From assembly GCA_013397455.1 (NCBI GenBank), contig VYZB01000174.1, forward strand, positions 39,506-103,505: a DNA stretch of 64,000 nucleotides, in the 5' to 3' direction. This document shows positions 44,741 to 56,890 of this stretch, in pieces (positions within the stretch are counted from its first letter, which is position 1; every line of letters begins with the position of its first letter). This DNA is from Crotophaga sulcirostris. Lineage: Eukaryota; Chordata; Aves; Cuculiformes; Crotophagidae. A model generated the notes under the pieces. It did not search any database. It was given only the letters and a program-made list of their open reading frames with translations, and was not told the origin of the DNA. The position numbers and the translations under genes are program-made.

Positions 44741-45964
44741 ACAAAGCAAAGCTGAACAGGAGGTGGAAATTAAGCCACAACACAGAGTTTGAAGGAAAAA
44801 GGGGTTTGACTTCTGTCCCTGGCACTGCACCACTTCAGTGCATTCATGGAAGAGTTGTACCTCCAGGCTTGACTATCAGACTCTGATTTTAGATTTTCTG
44901 TCAAAACAAAGTTTATGAATAAATCCACTCAATTTTATACAGAGCAAGGAACCATCAACATTTTTATTTGCTTCTGTTTATTTATAAATGGCTTGAAACA
45001 ACACCCAGCCACGTAAACTGCGGGTTGCCACAGCAGGAACTCCAAAAAGGTTAAGGACCAACCTTTTGCATGTGCAATCAGAGGCTTTTAGTTCTTGTGG
45101 ATTGCTCAGCCCTTCGCACCACAGAATAACTTTAGCTCTGTGTAGACCCACATCGTCCTCAAATGCCTCCGATGTCCATGGGGACTCAAAGGACGTAGGG
45201 GTCGGGAGAATCACGTGCAAATCCCTACACGCATCAGGTCTGAAGGCATTAAACATCTGTTAAGGATATTAATACAGACTAATGGACTACAGGGCAAGTT
45301 TCTGAAGATGCAGCCCTGGAGCAGCCACCTCCTGATACGTACCACCCAAATTTCCCCAAACACTCAAAGATCTCAGACTCAACTTTTTTTTTGCATGAGT
45401 TTTTGATGTTTCTGTTGGGGGAACATAAGGGACCACAGGACAAAACCTGTGGAACTCATCATGCTGGTGGTAGGATCCATGCGACATCACACAAGGAGTC
45501 CTACCATGGGAATTTTGTGACCTTTGGACATGCTGGAATGAAAACTGGAGTCAAAAGTCATGGATGAGACCTTCTCATGGGTGGAAAATCTTTGACTGAG
45601 AGGTGGCACCAGAAGTTGTGCACAGCTGTGGGGCTTTGCTTTAATCCATCACAGTGATTGCCCATAGTTGTCAGACAACCAAATGGTCAGATAACCAACA
45701 GCTTGGTTTTCTTCAGGGATTTCTGTTTGGTTTCATTTGTGGAGATTCTGCTCCAGTAGCAAAATGAGCCCTTTGTTTCTCTGGAAGTCCTATACATACC
45801 ACTGTATCCTTTGTTTAAGAGCACAAAATGCTGCTTTAAATGGTTAAGTTTATTTTTCTATTTAAAACAACACATTTTCAGTTTGAATTTTCTCACGTCT
45901 TTCACTCAAGCGAAGCAAGTCCTCAACCAGGTCTGTCTCCCATCATAGATACCACATTCCTGCC
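44741..45964. other. Unique spacer, no gene seen
   Basis: The minus frame at 44978-45256 (92 codons) is unrecognised. Otherwise AT-rich unique DNA. Confidence 0.5.
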
Positions 45965-46248
45965 TTAAACATCTTAAACATCACCCAGTCTTTACCCCTC
46001 TGCCATGGGCAGGAACACCTCCCACTGCATCAGGTTGCTCAAAGCCCCATCCAACCTGGCCTTGAACACCTCCAGGGATGGGGCAGCCACCACTGCTCTG
46101 GGCAACCTGGGCCAGGGCCTCCCCACCCTCACAGGAAAATATTTCTTCCTAAGATCTCATCTCAATCTCACCTGTTTCATCTTAAAACAATTTCCCCTCA
46201 TCCTATCCCTGCACTCCCTGATCAAGAGCCCCTCCCCAGCTTTCCTGT
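45965..46248 (-). mobile_element. CR1 LINE, group A, tail eroded
   Basis: The body is from CTTAAACATCACCCAGTC to CCCAGCTTTCCTGTAGG. The 3' octamers and GGTTTGGGTTGG block are absent at the left edge, replaced by a duplicated TTAAACATC. Confidence 0.88.
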
Positions 46249-46665
46249 AGGCAAATTTCAGTGACTTTCATTGATACGATTCAGTATCTAAGCTTTAAAA
46301 GAAAAATGTCACAGTTTGGAAATCTCTAAGTTGTAAATAGGATGACTGCCAGCAGCTATGTCAAGTGCTGGACCAGATGCAACTTTGGGCAGCTGGCACA
46401 GCTCTCCACTTTGTGTTCATCCTGTGGCCATCACTAGAGGAAACCTCTACCTGTAGAAAGCCAGCTCAGAGGCTCCTGCCCCATCTGCCAGACAAAGCCA
46501 CGGAGGGAGGGCATGCAGGAAGCATGAGGGTGATGGATCAAACAGCTACTTTGCATGGAACAGGTTTCTCTGGCAGGGCTAAATGTGGTTTCCCCCCCGA
46601 CCTTAGATCATGTTCTGTGTTGCATTAGGCACCAAGGAAGTGAAGCCTGTTTCTCCAGATCATAT
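46249..46665. other. Unique spacer, no gene seen
   Basis: No feature seen beyond a chance plus frame at 46365-46628. Confidence 0.5.
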
Positions 46666-47332
46666 GATCACAGAATCATAGAATGGTTTGGGTCAGAAGG
46701 AACCTTAAAGATCATCCAGTTCCAACCCCCTTGCCATGGGCAGGGACATCTACCACTGGATCAGGTTGCTCAAAGCCCCATCCAACCTGGCCTTGAACAC
46801 CTCCAGGGATGGAGCAGCCACGGCTTCCCTGGGCAACCTGGGCCAGGGCCTCCCCACCCTCATCCTGAAGAATTTCTTCCTGATGTCCAATCTAAATCTT
46901 CCCCTTTCCAATTTAAAGCTGTTCCCCCTCGTCCTATCACTCCAGGTCCTTGGAAAAAGCCCCTCCCCAGCTTTCCTGGAGCCCCTTTCAGCACTGGGAG
47001 GCTGCTCTAGGGTCTCCCCACAGCCTTCTCTTCTCCAGGCTGAACAACCCCAACTCTCTCAGCCTGTCCTCATAGCAGAGGTGCTCCAGCCCTCTGATCA
47101 TCTTTGTGGCCTCCTCTGGACCCATTCCAACAGTTCCATATCCTTCTTATGCTGGGAATTCCAGAACTGCACACAATACTCCAGGTGGGGTCTCATGAGA
47201 CTGGAGCAGAGGGGCAGAATCCCCTCCCTCCCCTGCTGGCCATGTTGCTTTTGAAGTAGCCCAGGACACAGTTGGTCGTCTGGGCTGTGAGCGCACATTG
47301 CCGGCTCATGCCAAGCTTCTCATGAGCCAGCG
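46666..47332 (-). mobile_element. CR1 LINE, group A, longest copy
   Basis: About 667 bp: tail GATCACAGAATCATAGAATG, full 3' block, and ORF2 C-terminal coding in antisense. It reads back through [20 protein letters not shown] to the CALTAQ-like start of that region (GCGCACATTGCCGGCTCATG). Stops and frameshifts are present. Confidence 0.93.
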
Positions 47333-48634
47333 TCCCCTGTGCAGACATCACCACATGCTTTAGCTATGAAACCATATGGACATCTGATGCACCCGGGCGC
47401 TCACAGTTAATTCTTCTGGAGGGGGCTCCACACCACCACATCCCTTCTTCACTGTGCAGTCACCACTCCCACGCCCACACAGGAACGGTTTTGCAGCTTT
47501 ATCCCACACGTTGGTTTTAAAAGCACTGTTGATTGGCAGGAGCCAGCTCAATGGACTCAACAGAAAGGCGAGGGGAGGAGCGGGCTGGGAACAAGGCTGC
47601 TGCTTCACTCCCAACAGCAGAAAGCAGCACACACCAACCCTGAGCTGCTTTTGTTTCTCATCTCAAAAAGAAATCCACAATCGCTGGCTCCACCAACAGT
47701 GGAAGTGACAGGGTTAAAAACCAAACTGCATCTTTGCTTAAAACCAGGTTTATGAGATTTCAATCCTGTAAAGAAGCTTTCTGAAAACAAATAATACAGC
47801 TAAGGGCATTTCAGCACAAAGCACATCCCAGAAGCAAAAGTCTCCTTTGGGTGTTGTTGGAGGTCAGAGGACACCTAAAACCGGTGATGTGATGGGACAT
47901 GGAGAGATACTGTACAGGTGGAGGCTGGGGAGATCTCAGTCCTCACCACCCTGGTGGGTTCCCAAGCACTGGGAGAGCTTTCAGAGAGCAAAGACAAGTG
48001 GCCCCGACAGCCTGCAGTAACCAGTGGCAACTGTGCCTAATCCAGCCCAGACATCCCTGCTGGGCTCATTTCTACCCAGCTCACGCGCCGAGCACGGTCT
48101 GTGCGGGGCCACCACTACAACACATTTTTGTGGGTTTTTTTTTCTTTTTGTCTAAGCTTAGTTTTAGAACAGGTTTGGTTTTTTTTAATAATAACCATAT
48201 TTAAATCAGTTTTGTCAAAGATGTAATTTTTAATAGATGAGGTTGGGGTCAGCTTCAGTCTGCACAAAAGCTTTTTCCTCTGCACATTCACTGTACAAAA
48301 TATCTTCATTTCAGCGCTTTATTTCCATAGCACTGGAGAAATGACCAAGAAAGAAGCTGCTCTAGTGCTGACATTCTTGAATTTTTGAAAGAATTCCAAG
48401 AAAGAACAGAAGAATCACTTTGAAAAGGATGAAATGAGCAGTCGCTCTGCCCAGTATCAGGTCCCAGCATTGAAAAGCTGCCTAAGTGACAAAATTATGC
48501 CGGCATCCCATGACCTGCGGGGTGCACTGACAGCAAGGAATGTACAGACTGGAAGAAGGGAAGAAAAAACATATTTTCTACTGAAATTTCAGAAGGGACA
48601 AATCACCAGACACGCAGGTAATGACCTGAGACGA
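47333..48634. other. Unique spacer, no gene seen
   Basis: 1.3 kb of unique DNA with T-rich tracts at 48124-48190. Confidence 0.5.
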
Positions 48635-49222
48635 AAGTGTCTTGGCTCGTATCAAAAATGGTGTGGCCAACAGGATTAGGACTGTCCCCCTGTACCCGGC
48701 ACTGGTGAGGCTGCACCTCAAATCCTGGGTTCAGTTTTGGGCCCTTCACTACAAGAAGGACATTGAGGGGCTGGAGAGCATCCAGAGAAGGGAACAGAGC
48801 TGGGGAAGGGGATGGAGAACAGGGGGTCTGGTGAGCAGCTGAGGGACCTGGGACTGTTTAGCCTGGAGAAGAGGAGGCTGAGGGGAGACCTTATCACTCT
48901 CTACAACTCCCTGACAGGAGGTTGTTTGTAGAGAGGTGGGTGCTGTTCTCCTCTCCCAAGTAACAAGTGACAGGACGGAAGGAAATGGCCTCAAATTGCA
49001 CCAGGGGAGGCTTAGATTGGATATTAGGGAAACTGTATTCATCAGAAGAGTGGGGAAGCATTGGAAGAGGCTGCCCAGGGAAGTGGTGGAGTCACCATCC
49101 CTAGAGGGTTCAAAAAACATGTAGACATGGCATTTGGGGCCATGGTTTAGTAGGCACGGTGGTGTTGGGCTGACGGTTGGACTGGATGATCTTAGAGGTC
49201 TTTTCCAACCTTTATGATTCTG
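48635..49222 (+). mobile_element. CR1 LINE, group B, about 590 bp
   Basis: It begins TCGTATCAAAAATGGTGTGG and encodes a broken ORF2 end ([20 protein letters not shown]). It passes ACATGGCATTTGGGGCCATG and ends ACCTTTATGATTCTG. It is the best reference here for the group B coding end. Confidence 0.93.
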
Positions 49223-49285
49223 TTTCACTCAATTGCTAATCCGGATTTTTGGTAGCTTCTTCAACAAACTTCCATTTGGTTTAGT

Positions 49286-49432
49286 GCCCACCCTTGAACG
49301 TGTTTAAAAGATGGGTAGATGAGTTCTTCAGGGATCTGGTTTAGGAAGTGGACAGGTACAGCTGGACTCGATGATCTCAGAAGTCTTTTCCAACCAGATG
49401 ATTCTACGAACCCAAATCATTCTATGATTCCA
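49286..49432 (+). mobile_element. CR1 LINE, group E, 3' end
   Basis: CACCCTTGAACGTGTTTAAA, GGGTAGATGAGTTCTTC, GGACTCGATGATCTCAG and the tail ATTCTACG, then a second tail CCAAATCATTCTATGATTCC. A second tail was evidently appended after the first. Confidence 0.85.
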
Positions 49433-49443
49433 TAAATGCCTAA

Positions 49444-49535
49444 GCAGCCTGGTCCAGCCCCTCAACTGACCTGGCTTGGAGCAGTAGGTTGGACTGGAGG
49501 TCCCTCAAGGCTCTATCTAACCACCCAAACCACCC
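49444..49535 (+). mobile_element. Probable decayed CR1 tail
   Basis: GGCTTGGAGCAGTAGGTTGG, then GGAGGTCCCTCAAGG and CCACCCAAACCACCC resemble a worn CR1 3' end with no intact octamer. Confidence 0.5.
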
Positions 49536-51688
49536 TTTGAGCTGGTCCTTACAGGTATCCCATCAGCAATTAAAGCTTGGGCCACAGAGTCAGCCTGTCA
49601 TGCTACAAAAAAAAATTGGGACGGCAGAATTATCGATTCTGTTTAAAAACAAGGATACAAGAGAATGGAGGTCCCAACACTTCATTTATAAGACATCCCA
49701 GCACCACACCATTTGGAGCACCCTGGATAACAACCTGAAGTCCCTCCTTTTGTGACATTCACCTCCATCCTACAATGCTTCCCACCGAGCTCTGTGCACG
49801 CAAACCGCCTGTCGCCTCCCCAGTCAGCCTGGGAGATGTTATTCTTCTTGGGAAAAAAAGGAAAGAAAAAATGCCCTCGATTATTTATGCTGCTTTCTGA
49901 ACAACACCAGCTTTTGTCAGGGAGTGTTTTACAGCTCTGAATGTCACATTGAGAGTCTGGTCATGCCAGTAGGAAAGGCTGATGCTGCCACGTCCCAGCA
50001 AAAAACACTTTATTCAAGGCTCTGGGCAAAATCTAAAAGGAAGCCGGTGGGTGTGACAGCCACAGTTTGTACAATGATATGAAAAGAAGCAGGCAAGGGG
50101 GCTTGACTTTTTTTTGGGGGGTGTAAGGTAGGAAAAAACCCACAAGGAGCATCGTGTGGAGCCAGGTGAGCGACGGAAAGCGCTGGCTCGATGTCGCACC
50201 AGAGGAATCGCACGGACAAGCGTGGGGGTGAGCAGAGCTGGAGGCTTTCCCAGCAGGACCCAGGGAGAAAGCAAGGAGAGAGCATTCACCGTGGAGAAAA
50301 CCAGGCTGGCTGAGCGGACGAGAAACCCGTTTCCTGCTTGATTGTGACTGTGAAGGGAAACAGAGCTCCAGAGGCAGGCGTGCAAACAAAGCACAGCTAC
50401 CTTCAAACCCCACCGTGCAGGAGCAAGAGCTTGGGAGCGCCCAAAAACCATTGAGCCAGTGCAAATTAAGAAGAAAGAAAAAAAAAAAAGTAGTTAAAAA
50501 AAGCAACAGGCCCTTTTCCACGGTGAGTTACAAAGTCAAACTGGCTGGGTTGCAATCTTCCTCTGCCGCACCCTGAATGCCAGGTTTCAGGTTACTTCAC
50601 CAGACGTACCTGCAAGAATTGTCTCTGAAGCGCGTTATTTCTACAGTCTCCGGTAACACCTAAGCTCTCACAGCCAGCCTTTCATCTGCAGATCTTCAAA
50701 ACCTTCTGCAAAGCAAGCAAGTGTCATTTCCTTCACCCTCCCACACCCCCGTGCGCCGACGAGGAAGTTATAATCCCAGTGAAATAATAAATATCGCCCA
50801 GCGAGAGGGGAACGCAGGCAGCGATAGGAAAGCCAGCGTCCCCGTGTTACTCCTGACCTACAGGATCCATCCCTCCAGCTTCCGACTCAGGAAACAGCTT
50901 TTCAGTGCCAGGTATCAAAGCTCCTCCCAGTTTTGGCATCTCCACCTCTTCTGTCTGCAGAATTAGTTTAAGCGCGGAGAGTTCGGGGCTTTTTTTAACC
51001 AATTCATGGATATTTGCACCATATCCAGCATCAGTTTGCGGCTTTTCCAGCCGCTGTTGCGCATCTTGCAGATCTCTACCATCAGCAAACATCCGAGCAG
51101 TAATCCTGGACTTCCCATTTCATCCTCCCCCAAAGTGGCTCCCTCAAAGCCCACAAATCCAGTTTATCACCCTTCGCGAGGGCGTTTTATCATTTTATCT
51201 CCCCCATGATCACAATACACCATAACAATGTTCAGTGAGACCTATCAGAAGCTTTCTTGCTACAGGAGCAAAGACTCTACCACCTCTTCCGCCCACACCA
51301 TTTTCCCTAACGTCCACACAAAACCAACAGCAAACTTTTGTGTTTTTAAATACAATCCTACACTGCTCGATGCTGCTGTTCCCATTATCTTTGAGGTCCT
51401 CATGATTTTTTTCCAGTGACAACCCCACGCCACTGCGTAAATCTCTTGATTTATTCAAAACTTAATTCCTTTTCCACTCCTTTCTCTTTTCCTCGAGCTG
51501 TAGCTGAGCGATTAACTGCGCAACAGCTGGAAACCCCACACTGCCAGGAGCCCTGCATGTTGCAGTCCTTTGCTAAATGCTGCACAAAGGCCTTCAGACT
51601 TCAGAGGATGAGAACATCAAAGAGCATCAGAAGCGCATACAGCTTCGAGACCTGTGGTATCACCACCTATAACAAAGATACATGCAAG
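49536..51688. other. Unique spacer with CpG-bearing pockets
   Basis: 2.1 kb of unique DNA. CpG pockets lie at 50160-50235 and 50750-50855. All three minus-strand frames are unusually open at 50010-50521. An 81-codon minus frame at 50847-51092 has no family match I know. A-runs flank 50478-50490. Confidence 0.4.
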
Positions 51689-51886
51689 CATCATAGAATG
51701 GATTGGGTTGGAAGGGACCTTAAAGATCATCCAGTTCCAACCTTCCTGCCACGGGCAGGGACACCTCCCACTGGTGTCCCCCCCAGCTTTCCTGGAGCCC
51801 CTTTCAGCACTGGAGGCTGCTCTAAGGTCTCCCCACAGCCTTCTCTTCTCCAGGTTGAACAATCTCAACTCTCTCAGCCTGGCACA
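51689..51886 (-). mobile_element. CR1 LINE, group A, internally deleted
   Basis: The tail CATCATAGAATGGATTGGG is at left. The body jumps from ACACCTCCCACTGG straight to CCAGCTTTCCTGGAGCCCC, losing about 200 bp. It ends in the ORF2 segment CAACTCTCTCAGCCTG. Confidence 0.9.
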
Positions 51887-52062
51887 GGTTGTCCAGAAAG
51901 AGAGGAGACCCCCCCCATCCATGGGAATATTCAAGGTCAGGCTGGAGGGGGCTCTGAGCAACTTGATCTGGTGGAAGATGTCCCTGCTCACTGCAGGGGA
52001 AGTAGGACTGGATGGGCTTTAAAGGTCCTCATACCACCCAAACCATGCTAGGGTCCTGTGAC
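51887..52062 (+). mobile_element. CR1 LINE, group C, short
   Basis: GCACAGGTTGTCCAGAAAG, TATTCAAGGTCAGGCTGG, GTGGAAGATGTCCCTGCTC and a tail worn to CCATGCTAGGGTCCTG. It joins the preceding minus copy head to head with no spacer. Confidence 0.85.
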
Positions 52063-52968
52063 TGGAGCCACGTCACCACCATGCCAAGGACAGACAGAAC
52101 CATCATCATGAGCTGTCACTGCAGCACAAAGACCAACCTGACCTTCGGTGTTGATAATCATTTAACTCACAGGCCTTCTGATACACCTAACCCTGCTCAC
52201 AAGTTGTCCTCTCCTGCGTGAGAGGTGACCAGAGCAATTCCTAGGCAGTGACACCACTGCACAGTGAAGAACTTCCCGCTGCCTTCCAGGTACCTAAGCC
52301 GGAGAAATAAAATGGATTTAAGGCAGATGACAGAGTTTTTAAAAGATGATCCCTTCCTTATGAAACCTTAATGTTTCTGTACTTCTAAGCCACGCAATAT
52401 TCAGCGTTCCCCAAACAACTCCAGATGACAAAACCTCAGAAAGCAAAGCCTGTGCCTCTTTGGGGACACAGTGCAATACTTCTCCTAATCAAAATATTAT
52501 TATCAAGCTGATGTAACACTGATCAAGAGATAACTTAATTTTCTCCCACTCAACCCTTCCCCATTGCCACCAGGGTTCATGTTGGCGTATGTTATTTACA
52601 CACAAGCAGAAAGTAATTAAAAGAAAGCAATCATGGGCTCTGGGTTTTTAAATTTAGTTAAATATTCATGAACAATCTACTTTTTTTCTCCATTCTTCAT
52701 GTTCTTCAAGCTCCATTCTTCATTCTTCAAGCTTCTTTTCTCCATTCTTCATTCTTCAAGCTGCTACTTGCATGCAGCCTACGACTCACACGTATTATGG
52801 GTGAGATATCTTCTCCATCAGTCTGAAACCCAAGCACCAGACTTTCCCGAAATCGGCACCGCTCAACAGCTCTGGTTGATAACTGCCATCTTCAAAACAA
52901 AATTCCAGGAGAACAAAACTTTATGAGTCAACAATGATTGTATCCTCCTTGGACACTGAAAAACTTGC
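52063..52968. other. Unique spacer with short tandem repeat
   Basis: No gene seen. It contains the CTCCATTCTTCATTC repeat and AT-rich DNA at 52600-52680. Confidence 0.5.
52688..52760. repeat. Three-copy tandem repeat, about 21-23 bp
   Basis: CTCCATTCTTCATTCTTCAAG occurs at 52711-52731 and 52740-52760, with a variant copy at 52688-52710 (CATGTTCTTC). Eight bases separate the last two copies. Confidence 0.85.
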
Positions 52969-53197
52969 ATAGAACGGTTTGAGTTGGAAGGGACCTTAAA
53001 GATAATTCAGTTTCAATCCCCCTGCCATGGGCAGGGACATCTACCACCGGATCAGGTTGCTCAAAGCCCCATCCAACCTGGCCTTCAACACCTCCAGGGA
53101 TGGGGCAGCCACCACTTCTCTGGGCAACCTGTGCCAGGGCCTCCCCACCCTCACAGCAAAACATTTTTTCCTAAGATCTCACCTCAGTCTCCCCTGG
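52969..53197 (-). mobile_element. CR1 LINE, group A, short
   Basis: The tail is reduced to GCATAGAACGGTTTGAG. The body runs to TCACCTCAGTCTCCCCTGGG. Confidence 0.92.
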
Positions 53198-53595
53198 GAG
53201 ACTGCCCAGGGAATACGCAGCTTTCTGCTTTTACAGAAAACTGCCAGATTGCAAACCAAAATGAAAAACCACTTGCTAAATTTCTTGGAATTATTTTAAC
53301 ACTAAAATCCAAACTGGATTTGTATCACAAGTTTCTCCCTACTCTGAAAATGAAAATTTCACCTACCAAATTGAGCTAAGGAAAACACAGAAACTATTGC
53401 AGCTGCAGGAAAACTCCAGTGAAAACATCTGAAAGTTGTGTTGACAAACAAGCAGGCATGTTGCTGAATCGAGGTACGTACACATGGTGTACATCACCAT
53501 CTGACCACAATGAGCCCATCTGGGGATACTTTCTTGAAAGAGAAAACGAAGTTCAACTCCTGTAGACAGTTTAAAATAGGAGGTTTTCTAGACAG
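53198..53595. other. Unique spacer between opposed CR1 copies
   Basis: AT-rich, no gene seen. Confidence 0.5.
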
Positions 53596-54041
53596 GAGTG
53601 CCACAAAGATAATCTGAGGGCTGGAGCACCTCCCATATGAGGACAGGCTGAGAGAGTGAGGGTTGTTCAGCCTGGAGAAGAGAAGGCTCCAGGGACACCT
53701 TAGAGCAGCCTCCCAGTACTGAAAGGGGCTCCAGGAAAGCTGGGGAGGGGCTCTTGATCAGGGAGTGCAGGGACAGGATGAAGAGGAATGGTTTTAAGAT
53801 GAAAGAGGGGAGATTGAGATCGGAGATTAAGAAGAAATGTTTTCCTGTTAGGGTGGGGAGGCCCTGGCACAGGTTCCCCAGGGGAGCTGTGGGTGCCCCA
53901 TCCCTGGAGGTGTTCAAGGCCAGGTTGGATGGGGTTTTGAGCCTCCTGATGCAGTGGGAGGTGTCCCTGTCCATGGCAGAGGGGTTGGAACTGGATGGGC
54001 TTTAAGGTCCCTTCCAACCAAAACCGTTCCATGATTCTAGG
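53596..54041 (+). mobile_element. CR1 LINE, group A, about 445 bp
   Basis: From TGCCACAAAGATAATCTGAG through the ORF2 end to CCGTTCCATGATTCTAGG. It lies opposite the copy at 52969 and could pair with it. Confidence 0.93.
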
Positions 54042-54770
54042 GTAAAAAAGCTACAATTTTAAAATATCCAACATCCAAATCTGATTCCGGTGACTGCTGC
54101 ACTCACCAGTCTCCCTGAAGGCATAAAACCTCTGTTCTTATCTTTCCTTGGGTTTGCACCACTGCTGCTGCGCATCACATGTCCTATTGAGAAGCTGTTT
54201 CAACTCAGCTCTCTCTACAATCCTCATAAAAGGATTTCATTGCATCAAATGCCAAGGCAAAGAGAAAGAATGACTTAAAAATCCAAATAAAGCTCCTTTT
54301 TTTTTTTTAACCATATAATTGAGAATAACAAACATATCTGTGGTTTACAGAGGAGGAAATAAATTAAAGCTCCAGTCACAAAACAGACCAAAAAAAGATA
54401 CTTAAGTCATTCAATCCACCACCCCAGGATGGCTGTGGCCCCGTGGGATGCTGCTCAGTTTGGTGAAAGACTTGGAGTCCCAAGCTGTGGAAGAACAACA
54501 TGAAGGGCACCCTCAGAAGTGTTTTCTTCTTATGAAATTAAGCCAGCTCTGGTGTTTCCAGCACAGCGTCTTTGGTCTGGTTGCAGCAAAAGCAAATGGT
54601 ATTTCGCAAAGAAGCTTTGTATTTGTAAACTGAACACATCGTTAAAAAACAAGAAGTCTGATCCTGGGCAAAAATAGTTGCCTGTGTTTCTTCTGCAACT
54701 GCCCAAAGAAGATGGCTGCGACATTTCCGTTTGTAAAAAGAAACTGGTGTTTAATATATTAATATTTAGA
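54042..54770. other. Unique spacer, no gene seen
   Basis: T-run at 54297-54310. Otherwise plain unique DNA. Confidence 0.5.
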
Positions 54771-55123
54771 AAGCTGTGGGGAGACCTTAGAGCAGCCTCC
54801 CAGTACTGAAAGGCGCTCCAGGAAAGCTGGGGAGGGGCTTCTTAACAAGGTCTGAAGCGACAGGACGAGGAGTAATGGTTTTAAACTAAGAGAGATTTAG
54901 ATTTAGTCTGGATAAAAGGAAGAAAGTTTTACAATGAGGGTGGTGAAACACTGGCACAGGTTGCCCAGGGAGGCAGTGGATGTCACATCCCTGAAGGTGT
55001 TAAAGGCCAGGTTGGATGAGGCTTTGAGCAATTTGATCCAGTGGAAGGTGTCCCTGCTTCTGTTGGGGGGTTGGACTAGATGACATGTAAAGGTCCCTTC
55101 CAACCCAAACCATTCTATGATTT
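54771..55123 (+). mobile_element. CR1 LINE, group C, about 350 bp
   Basis: GGGAGACCTTAGAGCAGCC to CCATTCTATGATTTC. GGTTGGACTAGATGACATG marks group C. The AAACTAAGAGAGATTTAG part has lost a few bases. Confidence 0.92.
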
Positions 55124-56758
55124 CAGAAAAGAGAAATTTAGGGTGAGTTAAAGCCCTTGCGTCAGAAGTGAGTTTCTCTGAACAAGGTAACCATAAATAG
55201 TTCCTCCACCTCAGCTGAGTGGAAGACCACCCTGACAGATACCCCTCCAACCGCAGGGTTTGGGGTTTCAGAGTGAGCACATCCACTAGGACCCTCAGCA
55301 CTTTCCAATGCAGTGTAAGCAGGAGATGACACCAAAGCTCAAGTGAGCGAGCTCTTCAGTGGGTAAAACTGAGACTTGGGCAATCCCGGCTGATTGAGGC
55401 TGCGCCGTAGCCATCTCCCTCCACCACAGATGTGACAGCAGCACAATAGCATGAATAATTTTTGTTACTCACTCCCTGCTGAACGACGGCATTCAGAGTC
55501 TAAATTGGGAACACGAAAACGATTAACATTACCATTAACCTCGGCCCCACCCTAATTGCTCTACATAAAAGCATACGTAACAATTACAAAGATAACATTG
55601 TGTGTCATAAATATCACACACAGGAATACAGCAGCCACAGCATTTGTTTCCTGACCCGGGAAAGCTGCTGTAATTGCAGAGTATTGTGCCCACGGAGGAT
55701 TTAGATTTGGAAGTTGGTTGCCAATAGCCCATGTTTGCTATAATTTCACATCAAGCTCTTAAAACTCTTTGGGTTCCCAATCAACATCGCGTCAACACGC
55801 TGCTCCGAGTTCTGCACCATGCGGTTCAGCAGGAATTTCACGTTCTCGGTGGACACAAATCAAGATCATCCCAGGGATATAAAAGCTAGATGGGGAGATG
55901 TCAAGCAATTACAGCAGAATTTGTGTGTTTGGGATTTCTGATGCATGTTCCACAGCTAAGGGCATCTAAACTAAAACCATCCTCACTCTTGGAGGCCCTC
56001 CATCCAAGTCAAGAGGACGGATATTCAGAAGAGTATTTCGGTTTGAAGTGATTCTGCTATTACATCACACATCATTCGGAGGTTTGCCATTCCCAATCTG
56101 GACAGCCTCCAGGGGCTGAGGTGAAATTACTCCAATTCACAGAAACTACCACACCCTCTATCCCTGGTATTTTCCCCTTCTGGTGAAAGTCATCCTTGCA
56201 AGCACAATTCTCCTAAGTATTCCCCCACACCTTTCCAGACAAGAGAATTTAAACTGCCCAGATGACAAGTTTGAGGAGTATGAGTGAGGTCTCCCTTCCA
56301 CTGAGCCCCTAATGATGTCGTTCCTGACAAACCCACCAGGTGTTGGGGTGCTGTCTTTATAAAGTGGTCCTTCATCTCAATGCAGTCTTCTCAAGTCCAT
56401 GATTCTAGGTAACACCGATACCAGTTTTTAGCTCCAAATGCTTTTCTACCAAGTGTAGTGGAGGTTAAAAGTGGCACTTTCACTCGTATAGATACTTATC
56501 AAATAAAATTAAAAGATGAAGAGACCCAAGTCGAAAGTGCTGGAGAAGGGGTTCTCCAAATGAAGACACCAGCATTTCAGATGTCCTCAACTGATACCGT
56601 AAGCTGTTAGCATCTCACATTTATCCCTGTGGTAAGCCACCAACTTAAGACTCTTCTCAGTTTCATCTTCACTTTCTCCTCAAGAAGAACCAGTTGCCCA
56701 TCAGTTGCTTCTCCTTCCTTACTTAAGTTCTTTTATAAATTATATATAAGATCTCATT
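55124..56758. other. Unique spacer, candidate conserved element
   Basis: 1.6 kb of unique DNA. The block at 55420-55760 is rich in ATTAAC, TAATTG and CATAAAT words, is free of repeats, and looks like regulatory non-coding DNA. No gene seen. Confidence 0.4.
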
Positions 56759-56890
56759 GTCATAGAATCATAGAATCATTGAGGTTGGAAAAGATCTCTA
56801 TGATCATGAAGTTCAACCACCAGTCCAACAGCACTATGCCTACTAAACCATGACCCGAAGTGCCACATCTGCACGTTTTTTGAACACCAT
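56759..56890 (-). mobile_element. CR1 LINE, group B, short
   Basis: The tail CATAGAATCATAGAATCATT is at left. The body ends at GCACGTTTTTTGAACACC. Confidence 0.92.

Noticed and set aside
44978..45256. 92-codon minus-strand frame
   Set aside because: No domain, no splice context and ordinary length for chance.
50847..51092. 81-codon minus-strand frame containing KKSPELSALKLILQTEE
   Set aside because: It looks protein-like, but the only upstream acceptor is weak and a stop lies just before it. No known family.
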